Shown here piece by piece: positions 55,064 to 62,709 of a stretch of 64,000 nucleotides of DNA. The translations under genes and the position numbers were made by a program. The stretch spans positions 496,001-560,000 of the forward strand of contig NZ_BDCR01000004.1 of NCBI RefSeq assembly GCF_001618385.1, read 5' to 3'. Position 1 is the first letter of the stretch, and each line of letters begins with the position of its first letter. The notes under the pieces are model-generated. The model searched no databases. It saw only the letters and a program-made list of their open reading frames with translations, and was not told where the DNA came from. The stretch is from Paludibacter jiangxiensis. GTDB taxonomy: Bacteria > Bacteroidota > Bacteroidia > Bacteroidales > Paludibacteraceae.

Positions 55064-55095
55064 CAAAGATACTTTTTTATTATTTGCAGAGCAAA
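55064..55095 (-). promoter_or_regulatory. Bacteroidota promoter for thrS
   Basis: Minus-strand TATCTTTG (55064-55071) lies 20 bases from TTTG (55092-55095), a full consensus match, about 40 bases before the thrS start. Confidence 0.75.
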
Positions 55096-55197
55096 GAACA
55101 ATGCTCAAAGAATACAGATAATCAGCCTAATTTCTGATAAAATTGATCTTCAGAAAGCAAATATCATTTCATCCTTGCTATTTAGCTACTTTATCAC

Positions 55198-55223
55198 AAA
55201 AAAAGCCGTTCATTACGAACGGC
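55198..55223 (-). terminator. Terminator of the SRP RNA-tRNA-Thr transcript
   Basis: Arms GCCGTTC and GAACGGC (55205-55211 and 55217-55223) with a five-base loop, followed on the minus strand by about seven Ts. It lies 15 bases after the tRNA 3' end. Confidence 0.82.
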
Positions 55224-55238
55224 TTTTTATCAATTTGA

Positions 55239-55311
55239 GCCTCTTGTCGGATTCGAACCAACGACCCCGAGATTACAAATCACGTGCTCTGGCCAACTGA
55301 GCTAAAGAGGC
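55239..55311 (-). tRNA. tRNA-Thr (anticodon UGU)
   Basis: A 73-base cloverleaf on the minus strand. The acceptor stem GCCTCTT/AAGAGGC and the T arm GTTGG-TTCGAAT-CCGAC are complete, and the D arm is GCTC...GAGC. The anticodon loop is TTTGTAA, reading TGT for Thr. The anticodon stem CGTGA/TCTCG has one U-U mismatch at its middle pair. The 3' CCA is not encoded. It starts one base after the SRP RNA end and is cut from a shared transcript by inference. Confidence 0.95.
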
Positions 55312-55312
55312 A

Positions 55313-55412
55313 GGTGGGTAAGCTAACTACATCGCACCGCTACAACCAAATACCCTTGCTGCGATCAAGCCCTGGGGGATTCAAAGGGAGCTGGTCGTAT
55401 AGGACTTACCCG
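55313..55412 (-). ncRNA. ffs: Signal recognition particle RNA (small bacterial, 4.5S type)
   Basis: About 100 bases on the minus strand, the RNA part of the particle that delivers nascent membrane proteins. The terminal stem is GGGTAAG/CTTACCC, the middle stem is TACGACCA/TGGTTGTA and the next is CCCTT/AAGGG. The apical region reads CCCAGG...GCAGCAAGGG, the conserved Ffh-binding internal-loop sequence. A full promoter match lies right upstream, at the distance expected for a start near 55410. The exact ends are estimated. Confidence 0.85.
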
Positions 55413-55415
55413 CTG

Positions 55416-55446
55416 CAAAGGTACAAATTTTTGCCAGTTTGCCAAA
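55416..55446 (-). promoter_or_regulatory. Bacteroidota promoter for SRP RNA and tRNA-Thr
   Basis: Minus-strand TACCTTTG (55416-55423) lies 19 bases from TTTG (55443-55446), a full consensus match a few bases before the RNA start. Confidence 0.82.
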
Positions 55447-55554
55447 CAAGAGACGCCTTTTTTCTATATTTTGTATTGCAAAAACAAGTAGTTATTTCAG
55501 AATCAACCCTTTAAAATTAACATTCCAGCAGGCATCTGAAATTTTTAAATACTA

Positions 55555-56622
55555 TCATTCAGAGTAGCCATTTTGCTCTACATCCTGCTTTTTCAGCGGA
55601 TTAGCAAATGCTTCCTGATAGTTCTTCCGGTTTTTACAAACATCATACGCAAGGAATAAAGCATGACGGAAAGACGATTCAGAAGCAATATTTTGCCCTG
55701 CAATTTCGTAAGCAGTGCCATGCGCCGGCGATGTGCGAATAACAGGCAGACCCGCTGTAAAATTCACTCCGTTTTCCATTGCAAGGGTTTTGAAAGGAGC
55801 AAGTCCCTGATCGTGATACATAGCAAGAACTGCATCGTAGTTCCTGAATGCCCCCGAGCCATACAATCCATCGGCAGAAAGAGGACCCACACACACTATA
55901 CCTCTATCAGCACATCTTTTCAGAGCCGGTATTATCACATCCTGTTCTTCTGTTCCAATTACGCCATTATCGCCCGAATGGGGATTAAGTCCCAAAACAG
56001 CGATACGGGGACGTGTAATGCCAAAATCTTCTTTCAGGCTTTGATTCAACACCCGGAGCTTTTCGATGATCAGATCCTGTGTTATTGCAGCCGGCACTTT
56101 TGAAATAGGAATATGTCCTGTCACAACAGCCACACGAGCAATCTCACTAACAAGCAACATCAGAGCTTTACCCTGATTGATAAATGTTTTTTCGAGGTAT
56201 TCAGTATGTCCCGGAAAAGAGAATTGAGCCGATTGTATGTTACTTTTATTGATGGGAGCAGTGACAATAGCATCAATTTTTCCGGCTGCCAAGTCGCGTG
56301 TAGCTGCTTCCAAAGCAGCAAATGCGGCCTGACCTGCCATTTCTGTTGAACGCCCAAGTTCCACTTTTATATCTTCCGAACAACAATTTATGATATACAC
56401 TTTACGTCCTACGGCATCTTTTACATCGTTGATAGTCGTCAGACCAAGGTGTTCAATATTTAACGTTTTACGGTAATAGGACGCTACTTTCGGCGAACCA
56501 TAAATTACCGGTGTACAAAATTCGAAAACATGGTTTTCAAGTAAGGTCTTAAGAATAACTTCATAGCCGATACCATTAATATCGCCATGTGTTATCCCGA
56601 TAATCATCTTTTTTTCTTCCAT
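55555..56622 (-). CDS. pdxA: 4-hydroxythreonine-4-phosphate dehydrogenase
   Basis: Oxidises 4-phosphohydroxy-threonine in the DXP-dependent pathway to pyridoxal phosphate. The 355 residues show IGITHGDINGIGYEVILKTL at the N-terminus, the metal-ligand SFPGHTEYLEKTF, GLNPHSGDNGVIG and the C-terminal MYHDQGLAPFKTLAM. RlmN lies 44 bases upstream on the same strand, so the two may share a transcript. Other pdx genes are not in the window. Confidence 0.95.
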   Translation of the reverse strand: MEEKKMIIGITHGDINGIGYEVILKTLLENHVFEFCTPVIYGSPKVASYYRKTLNIEHLGLTTINDVKDAVGRKVYIINCCSEDIKVELGRSTEMAGQAAFAALEAATRDLAAGKIDAIVTAPINKSNIQSAQFSFPGHTEYLEKTFINQGKALMLLVSEIARVAVVTGHIPISKVPAAITQDLIIEKLRVLNQSLKEDFGITRPRIAVLGLNPHSGDNGVIGTEEQDVIIPALKRCADRGIVCVGPLSADGLYGSGAFRNYDAVLAMYHDQGLAPFKTLAMENGVNFTAGLPVIRTSPAHGTAYEIAGQNIASESSFRHALFLAYDVCKNRKNYQEAFANPLKKQDVEQNGYSE

Positions 56623-56666
56623 TGTATATCAGTTCAAAGTTTCAAGTTCAAAAAATCGGCAATGCC

Positions 56667-57701
56667 TTAAATCTCATTTTCCGGAGACTGTTTACTGCTG
56701 GATAACATTCCACATGCAGCAAGAATATCTTCTCCCCTGGATCGACGTATCGTTGTAGTAATACCATTTTCAGTCAAATAATCACGCAAGAACACCATCC
56801 GTTCATTATCAGCACCTTTTAAGTCCACATTTGGGATAGCATGAAAACGTATCAGGTTTACCCTACAAGGAATTCCCTTCAGGATACGAACCAATTCACG
56901 CGCATGACGCATTGAATCATTCAGATGGTCAAAGACAATATATTCAAAAGAAACACGGCGCTGATGCCTGAAATCATATTTTTTGACTATCTCCAGCACC
57001 TTTTCAATTGGATAGGCTTTCTGAGCCGGCATCAATTCGAGTCGTTCCTTGTCAAAAGGCGAATGTAAACTAATGGCCAGATGACACTGCGAATGTTCCA
57101 AAAACTGCTTCATTCCGGGAATCAGGCCAATGGTTGAAACCGTAATCCGGCGGGGGCTCCATGCATATCCCCAGGGCGCAGTCAGTATTTCAAGGGCTTT
57201 CAACACCTCCAACGTATTATCAAAGGGTTCTCCCATTCCCATAAAAACGAGATTGGTCAATTGATCGCTCTCCGGAATAGAGAATATCTGATTCACAATT
57301 TCATTGGCAGTAAGATTGCCCGAAAAACCTTGCTTTCCCGTTTGACAAAAGAGACAATTCATTTTACAACCAACCTGTGAAGAAACACACAAAGTTGCCC
57401 GGTCATCATCCGGAATAAAAACACTCTCTATAAAATTACCGTTTGACGTCTCAAAAAGATACTTTTTTGTACCATCCTGAGAAATTGACACTTCAGCAGG
57501 TTCTTTTCTCCCAACTTCGTATTTAAGAGAAAGCGCATCACGCTTTGCCACAGACAAATTTGTCATTTGCTGAATATCCGTCACCTTCTTCACATACAAC
57601 CAATCGGCCATTTGCTTCGAAGTAAAAGCGGGCATGCCATTAACAGAAGCTACCTCTTTCAATTGTTCCAGGGTTTTCCCCAGTAGTGTTTCTTTTACCA
57701 T
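56667..57701 (-). CDS. rlmN: 23S rRNA/tRNA adenine C2-methyltransferase RlmN
   Basis: A radical SAM enzyme methylating C2 of A2503 in 23S rRNA (and A37 of some tRNAs). The 344 residues show the cluster motif CKMNCLFCQTG, GMGEPFDNTLEVLKAL, SLHSPFDKERLELMPAQ and the catalytic Cys near DILAACGML at the C-terminus. Upstream lies a -7-like box (57720-57727) that partly overlaps the spacer with the preceding terminator. pdxA follows. Confidence 0.95.
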   Translation of the reverse strand: MVKETLLGKTLEQLKEVASVNGMPAFTSKQMADWLYVKKVTDIQQMTNLSVAKRDALSLKYEVGRKEPAEVSISQDGTKKYLFETSNGNFIESVFIPDDDRATLCVSSQVGCKMNCLFCQTGKQGFSGNLTANEIVNQIFSIPESDQLTNLVFMGMGEPFDNTLEVLKALEILTAPWGYAWSPRRITVSTIGLIPGMKQFLEHSQCHLAISLHSPFDKERLELMPAQKAYPIEKVLEIVKKYDFRHQRRVSFEYIVFDHLNDSMRHARELVRILKGIPCRVNLIRFHAIPNVDLKGADNERMVFLRDYLTENGITTTIRRSRGEDILAACGMLSSSKQSPENEI

Positions 57702-57746
57702 TCCTTGTGTTTATTCTTGCAAAGATAGTAAACAAAGCGGAGAATG

Positions 57747-57776
57747 AAAAAAGGCCATCTCCTAAGAGACGGCCTT
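57747..57776 (-). terminator. Terminator after the TPR protein gene
   Basis: Minus-strand AAGGCCGTCTC and GAGATGGCCTT (57766-57776 and 57751-57761) pair with one G-U around a four-base loop, followed by about six Ts. Confidence 0.85.
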
Positions 57777-57798
57777 CTAGTTGAAAAAGTAATTGTTG

Positions 57799-59010
57799 TT
57801 ATTCTTTGTTCAATGCTTCATATTCAGCGTTCATTTGCAAACGATAGTAAATACGTTTCAAATCGCCTTTCAATTCTGCATCTTTAGGATTCATTTCATA
57901 GGCTTTTTTGAAATACGGCAATGATTCTTTGAACAAACCTTGAGCTTCGTCCTGTTTTTTCTTTACCACTACCATATCTTTAATATCATTAGATTCCTGC
58001 AAAATAGCAGCAGCTTTATTGTAATACATACGTGCAATAGCATTTTCTGCTTCTGCATAGTCCGGTTTCAACTGGATAGCTTTTTCAAAAGCAGCTTTAG
58101 CTCCTTCGTAGTCCTTGCTTTCTTCTTTCAAACGACCACTTACAAAGTGATACTGAGCTACGTTAGGTTCTTTAGCAATAGCCTGGTTCAGATACTCCAA
58201 AGCTTCTTTGTTTTTACCTGAGTAGATAAAATTATTGATAAGATTTTGCAGGAAGAAAGGTTCAGCAGGATATTTATCAAAACCTTCTTTCAAAATCGTC
58301 ATATATTTTACTGTATCTTTCTTTGCAAAATATTGTTGATAAAGAAGTTCATAAACATTCTTTGTTTCATAATTATCACTCATCAGGCTTTCCAGACGTT
58401 TGATAGAACCTAAAGTGTCACCGGCATTGATAGACGCAATCGCAGCGTAATATTTCACCATCTTGTAGGTAGAATCTTTCTTCAGTTCATTTGCTTTGAA
58501 AGCAGGAAAATCAGGGATTGCAAGGTATGTATCAAAAGCTTTTACCACACCGGCAAAATCTTTCTTATCAAACAAATTACTCCCGTAACGAATCAACTGA
58601 CCATCAGTATAATATGTTTGCAAAAAGGATTTGATATCTTTTGAGAACTGAGGTTTAACTTTACCTTTTTCGTTCGGCTTTTGATCAAAGTCATATGCTT
58701 TCTGGAAATAGCTAAATGCTTTCACAATGCTGGAACCTGCAATCTCCTGATCAAACGGCTGTTTCAACAATTCTTTCTTGTACTCTTTAGAGTTCATTTC
58801 GTTGTAAACATAACCGGCAGTGTACCATGTTTCTGCAAGATCTTTTGTTGTAGGATCAGCCAAAGCAGCTTCGATAGCAGCTACTGCTGATTTAAAGTCC
58901 GGAGTATCGGCTGTGGCGTCACGCTTTGCTTTGGTAACGTTAGCCTTCTGTGCAAATGCGCTGCAGGTAAAACCGGCAATAAGCATTACAGATAAAAATA
59001 GTTTTTTCAT
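57799..59010 (-). CDS. Exported tetratricopeptide repeat protein
   Basis: A 403-residue protein with an N-terminal signal peptide (KKLFLSVMLIAGFTCSAFA) and several TPR helical repeats, clearest in VAQYHFVSGRLKEESKDYEG, AKAAFEKAIQLKPDYAEAEN and FKKAYEMNPKDAELKGDLKR. It is probably periplasmic and serves protein-protein contacts. No enzyme motif is visible. It starts 40 bases after gyrA with no terminator between, so it is likely cotranscribed with gyrA. Function unknown. Confidence 0.85.
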   Translation of the reverse strand: MKKLFLSVMLIAGFTCSAFAQKANVTKAKRDATADTPDFKSAVAAIEAALADPTTKDLAETWYTAGYVYNEMNSKEYKKELLKQPFDQEIAGSSIVKAFSYFQKAYDFDQKPNEKGKVKPQFSKDIKSFLQTYYTDGQLIRYGSNLFDKKDFAGVVKAFDTYLAIPDFPAFKANELKKDSTYKMVKYYAAIASINAGDTLGSIKRLESLMSDNYETKNVYELLYQQYFAKKDTVKYMTILKEGFDKYPAEPFFLQNLINNFIYSGKNKEALEYLNQAIAKEPNVAQYHFVSGRLKEESKDYEGAKAAFEKAIQLKPDYAEAENAIARMYYNKAAAILQESNDIKDMVVVKKKQDEAQGLFKESLPYFKKAYEMNPKDAELKGDLKRIYYRLQMNAEYEALNKE

Positions 59011-59049
59011 AACAAGGTTTTTTGAGAGTTTAACTTATTTGAGATTTTT

Positions 59050-61602
59050 TCAATTTGACTCTTCCTGAGTGCTTTGGTTTATTTCCTCATTTAATTCAAT
59101 AGGTTCTGCCGGAATTTCTTCGTCTGGTTCTGACTGAACTTTACAAACAGATGCAATTTCGTCGTTCCGTTTGTCAAGATTAATCAGGCGAACACCCTGT
59201 GTTGCACGACCCATTACGCGAATATCGGCCATCTTCACGCGAATTGTAATTCCCGATTTATTGATAATCATCAAATCATTATCATCCGTAACATTCTTGA
59301 TTGTCACCAATTTACCGGTTTTTTCGCTAATGTTCATTGTTTTTACACCCTTACCGCCACGGTTAGTGACACGATAAACAGCTTCTACATTACCATTTTC
59401 GTCCACTTCGTCCAACAAGGTACGTTTACCATATCCTTTTTCGGAGACAACTAAAACAGTTTCATTTGCAGGGTCTTTAATACAAACCATTCCAACAACG
59501 GCATCATCATCGTCATCCAGAGCCATTCCCCGAACGCCGGTTGCTGTTCGACCCATCTCGCGAACTTTCGTTTCATTAAAACGAATAGCACGACCATTAC
59601 GATTAGCCATAACAACTTCTGACTTGCCATCTGTCAAACGAACCTGGATTACTTCATCGTCTTCACGAATAGTGATAGCATTAACACCATTCGAACGTGG
59701 ACGAGAATAAGCTTCCAGACTGGTTTTCTTAATAACGCCCTGTTTAGTACAGAATACAAGATAGTGCGATTGTGTAAATTCCGGATCGTCAAGTTGCTTG
59801 ATGCGTATAAAGGCATTTACTTTATCATCAGACTCTATATTGAGAAGATTCTGAATAGCACGCCCCTTAGAGTTTTTAGTACCTTCCGGTATTTCATATA
59901 CTTTCAACCAGTAGCAACGTCCTTTTTGTGTAAAGAAAAGCATATAATTATGCATGGACGCCGGATAGATTGATTCGATAAAATCTTCATCTCGGGAATC
60001 GCTGCCTTTTGAGCCTACCCCACCACGGTTTTGAGCTCTAAACTCGCTTAACGGAGTCCGTTTGATGTAACCCAAATGAGAAATTGTGATGATCATTTCA
60101 TCATCAGAATAAAAATCTTCAGGATTGAACTCTTCAGAAGCATAAACAATTTGAGTACGACGCTCGTCTCCGTATTTGTTTTTGATTTCTGTTAGTTCAT
60201 CCACGATAATTCTCATCCGGTGCTCTTTATTTTCAAGAATATCCTTCAGGTCAGCAATTAATGCCTGAATATCTTTGTATTCGGCATGTAATTTATCCTG
60301 CTCAAGACCTGTAAGTTGTCTTAAACGCATTTCAACAATGGCACGCGATTGTATTTCACTTAAAGAGAAACGTTCCATCAAACTTGTGCGAGCTTCGTCG
60401 GGTGTTTTCGACCCACGGATAATTGCAATTACTTCGTCGATATTATCGCTTGCAATAATCAAGCCCTCAAGAATATGTGCACGTTTTTCAGCTTCGGCAA
60501 GTTCAAATTGTGTACGACGCACAACCACTTCGTGACGATGCTCTACAAAATATGTTATCAATTGCTTTAATGAAAGCGTGCGCGGACGGCCATGTACCAG
60601 TGCAATATTATTGACACTGAAAGAAGATTGTAATGCCGAATATTTGAACAATTTGTTGAGAACAACATTGGAATTGGCATCGCGTTTAATATCTACCACG
60701 ATACGCATACCTTCACGGTCGCTTTCGTCATTAATATTGGAGATACCCTCTATCTTTTTATCTTCCACCATGTCGGCAATAGCTTTAATAAGCTCGGCCT
60801 TGTTCACCATGTATGGAATTTCTGTGACCACGATCTTTTCACGCCCATTTGCTTCGGCTTCGATTTCCACTTTCGAACGGATCACTATACGTCCACGACC
60901 GGTTTCGAACGCTTCTCGCACACCGGCATAACCGTAAATGATACCTCCGGTTGGAAAATCGGGAGCTTTTACATATTTAATAAGCTCGTCAATAGTAATC
61001 TCATTATTATCAATATATGCAATAGTAGCATCGATGATTTCCGATAAATTATGAGGTGGCATATTGGTAGCCATACCAACGGCAATACCCGAAGCTCCAT
61101 TAACTAAAAGGTTAGGTATACGTGTTGGTAATACAGTCGGTTCCTGAAGAGATTCGTCGAAGTTTGGTTGAAAATTAACCGTATTCTTATCAATATCGAC
61201 AAGCATTTCTTCAGCAATCTTTTGCAAACGACACTCAGTATAACGCATAGCTGCTGGTGAGTCACCGTCTACAGATCCAAAGTTACCCTGACCGTCAACC
61301 ATCATATAACGCATGGACCATGACTGAGCAAGACGAACCATAGCAAAGTAGACAGAAGAGTCGCCATGCGGGTGGTACTTACCCAAAACTTCACCGACAA
61401 TTCTCGCTGATTTTTTATATGGCTTGTTGGCATTCACACCCAACTCGTTCATGGCATACAAAATACGGCGGTGAACCGGCTTAAAGCCATCTCTAACATC
61501 GGGTAAGGCACGCGAAACAATCACAGACATCGAATAATCGATGTATGATGATTTCATTTCCTCCTCGATATTAACTTTTATAATTCTATCGTTATCAATC
61601 AT
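59050..61602 (-). CDS. gyrA: DNA gyrase subunit A
   Basis: Introduces negative supercoils with GyrB. The 850 residues are typical: [20 protein letters not shown], the quinolone region [15 protein letters not shown] (residues 77-91), catalytic Tyr121 in [12 protein letters not shown], a coiled-coil and helical tower, and a C-terminal pinwheel domain starting with the GyrA-box-like [10 protein letters not shown]. The acidic tail ([17 protein letters not shown]) is common in this phylum. Residue 86 is Phe, where E. coli has Asp87. The TPR gene follows; gyrB is not in the window. Confidence 0.95.
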   Translation of the reverse strand: MIDNDRIIKVNIEEEMKSSYIDYSMSVIVSRALPDVRDGFKPVHRRILYAMNELGVNANKPYKKSARIVGEVLGKYHPHGDSSVYFAMVRLAQSWSMRYMMVDGQGNFGSVDGDSPAAMRYTECRLQKIAEEMLVDIDKNTVNFQPNFDESLQEPTVLPTRIPNLLVNGASGIAVGMATNMPPHNLSEIIDATIAYIDNNEITIDELIKYVKAPDFPTGGIIYGYAGVREAFETGRGRIVIRSKVEIEAEANGREKIVVTEIPYMVNKAELIKAIADMVEDKKIEGISNINDESDREGMRIVVDIKRDANSNVVLNKLFKYSALQSSFSVNNIALVHGRPRTLSLKQLITYFVEHRHEVVVRRTQFELAEAEKRAHILEGLIIASDNIDEVIAIIRGSKTPDEARTSLMERFSLSEIQSRAIVEMRLRQLTGLEQDKLHAEYKDIQALIADLKDILENKEHRMRIIVDELTEIKNKYGDERRTQIVYASEEFNPEDFYSDDEMIITISHLGYIKRTPLSEFRAQNRGGVGSKGSDSRDEDFIESIYPASMHNYMLFFTQKGRCYWLKVYEIPEGTKNSKGRAIQNLLNIESDDKVNAFIRIKQLDDPEFTQSHYLVFCTKQGVIKKTSLEAYSRPRSNGVNAITIREDDEVIQVRLTDGKSEVVMANRNGRAIRFNETKVREMGRTATGVRGMALDDDDDAVVGMVCIKDPANETVLVVSEKGYGKRTLLDEVDENGNVEAVYRVTNRGGKGVKTMNISEKTGKLVTIKNVTDDNDLMIINKSGITIRVKMADIRVMGRATQGVRLINLDKRNDEIASVCKVQSEPDEEIPAEPIELNEEINQSTQEESN

Positions 61603-61733
61603 TTAAAATGCAAAATTTGATTTTATTCACTCTGCTTCAAAAAGCGCACTAAGTTACACTTTTTTGTACGTACCGCCAAACCTTTAGGATTTATTTATTA
61701 ACAATCTAATCGTTTTGAAACCCTTATTTTGCC

Positions 61734-62540
61734 TCATTTTAATTCTCTCCAGATGGCACAATTGCGTAAGCTTAACTCCGGTCTGATATCAGGCGGGAAA
61801 ATACCATACAACGAAGAACCGGAACCAGACATTGATGCATAAAGAGCTCCTTGCTTGTAAAGAAGAGCTTTCAAATCGTTCAATTCCGGATGCTTAGCAA
61901 AAACAGATTGTTCAAAATCATTTACCACAACATCTTTCCATTCTTCAACAGGCAAAACAATCAATGTTTTAAGAGACTCCTCCGGTTTATGAGGCTTCAC
62001 GTTAGAATAGGCTTCTGCTGTTGGCACTGCAACATCCGGTTTAATGACAACAAAATGATTTTGTCCCAGATTTACATCGACCGGCTCAAGAATATCTCCT
62101 ATGCCGGTAGCAAAAACCGGACGGTTATAAATAAAAAAAGGACAGTCAGCTCCCAATCGAACTGCATAACTTGCCAGTTCATCCTCCGAGACATGCAGTT
62201 CGTAAAATTTATTCAACAACGATAACATGAAAGCACCGTCAGCAGAACCACCACCCAATCCTGCTCCAAATGGAATGTTTTTCTGCAGAGAAACAGACAA
62301 CTCTCCGATCTCATAATCCTCACGCAACAAACGAAGCGCTTTCATGACCAGATTTTTCTCCGGGTCTCCGTCAATTGCAATACCTGAAATCGTCAGACTA
62401 GTTGCATCCGAAGGCACTATTTCCAGTGCATCTTTCCATCCTATCGGGTAAAAAATTGTTTCAATATTATGGTAGCCATCCGGTCGTTTTTCTACGATAT
62501 TCAGACCGAGGTTTATTTTGGCATTCGGGAAAGTAATCAT
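61734..62540 (-). CDS. ispE: 4-diphosphocytidyl-2-C-methyl-D-erythritol kinase
   Basis: A GHMP-family kinase in the MEP pathway to isoprenoids. The 268 residues carry FPNAKINLGLNIVEKRPDGY at the N-terminus, the ATP loop PFGAGLGGGSADGAFML (about residues 86-102) and the C-terminal SMSGSGSSLYGIF. The ATG at 62540 (MITFPN) fits the conserved start; the in-frame 12 codons upstream overlap the promoter. dnaB diverges from it. Confidence 0.95.
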   Translation of the reverse strand: MITFPNAKINLGLNIVEKRPDGYHNIETIFYPIGWKDALEIVPSDATSLTISGIAIDGDPEKNLVMKALRLLREDYEIGELSVSLQKNIPFGAGLGGGSADGAFMLSLLNKFYELHVSEDELASYAVRLGADCPFFIYNRPVFATGIGDILEPVDVNLGQNHFVVIKPDVAVPTAEAYSNVKPHKPEESLKTLIVLPVEEWKDVVVNDFEQSVFAKHPELNDLKALLYKQGALYASMSGSGSSLYGIFPPDIRPELSLRNCAIWRELK

Positions 62541-62563
62541 GAGTATTTTGTATAAATAGTGTA

Positions 62564-62594
62564 CAAAAATAACCAACAGTTCTATGCCTGCAAA
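62564..62594 (-). promoter_or_regulatory. Bacteroidota promoter for ispE
   Basis: Minus-strand TATTTTTG (62564-62571) lies 19 bases from TTTG (62591-62594), a full consensus match. It leaves a leader under 25 bases for the ATG at 62540. Confidence 0.75.
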
Positions 62595-62678
62595 ATAAAA
62601 TTTTCACCAAGTCGAAAGTTATCAACACCCGTTCAAAACTATTTACGCCAAACTATATTCCCTGACTAAGATTTTTCG

Positions 62679-62686
62679 TAATTTTG
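62679..62686 (+). promoter_or_regulatory. Possible -7 box for dnaB
   Basis: TAATTTTG fits TAnnTTTG 23 bases before the dnaB ATG; no good -33 partner. Confidence 0.35.
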
Positions 62687-62709
62687 AACCCCAATTTTGA
62701 AACTAAAGA

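Noticed and set aside
53085-55095. A T-box or other tRNA-sensing leader before thrS
   Set aside because: The promoter is only about 40 bases before the start codon, leaving no room for such a structure.
55031-55300. An 89-codon plus-strand frame
   Set aside because: It runs antisense through the thrS promoter and into the tRNA-Thr gene; the coding-like stretch at its end is the tRNA itself.
62619-62627. A DnaA-box-like TTATCAACA before dnaB
   Set aside because: Single copy with one mismatch to the consensus and no cluster; expected by chance in AT-rich DNA.
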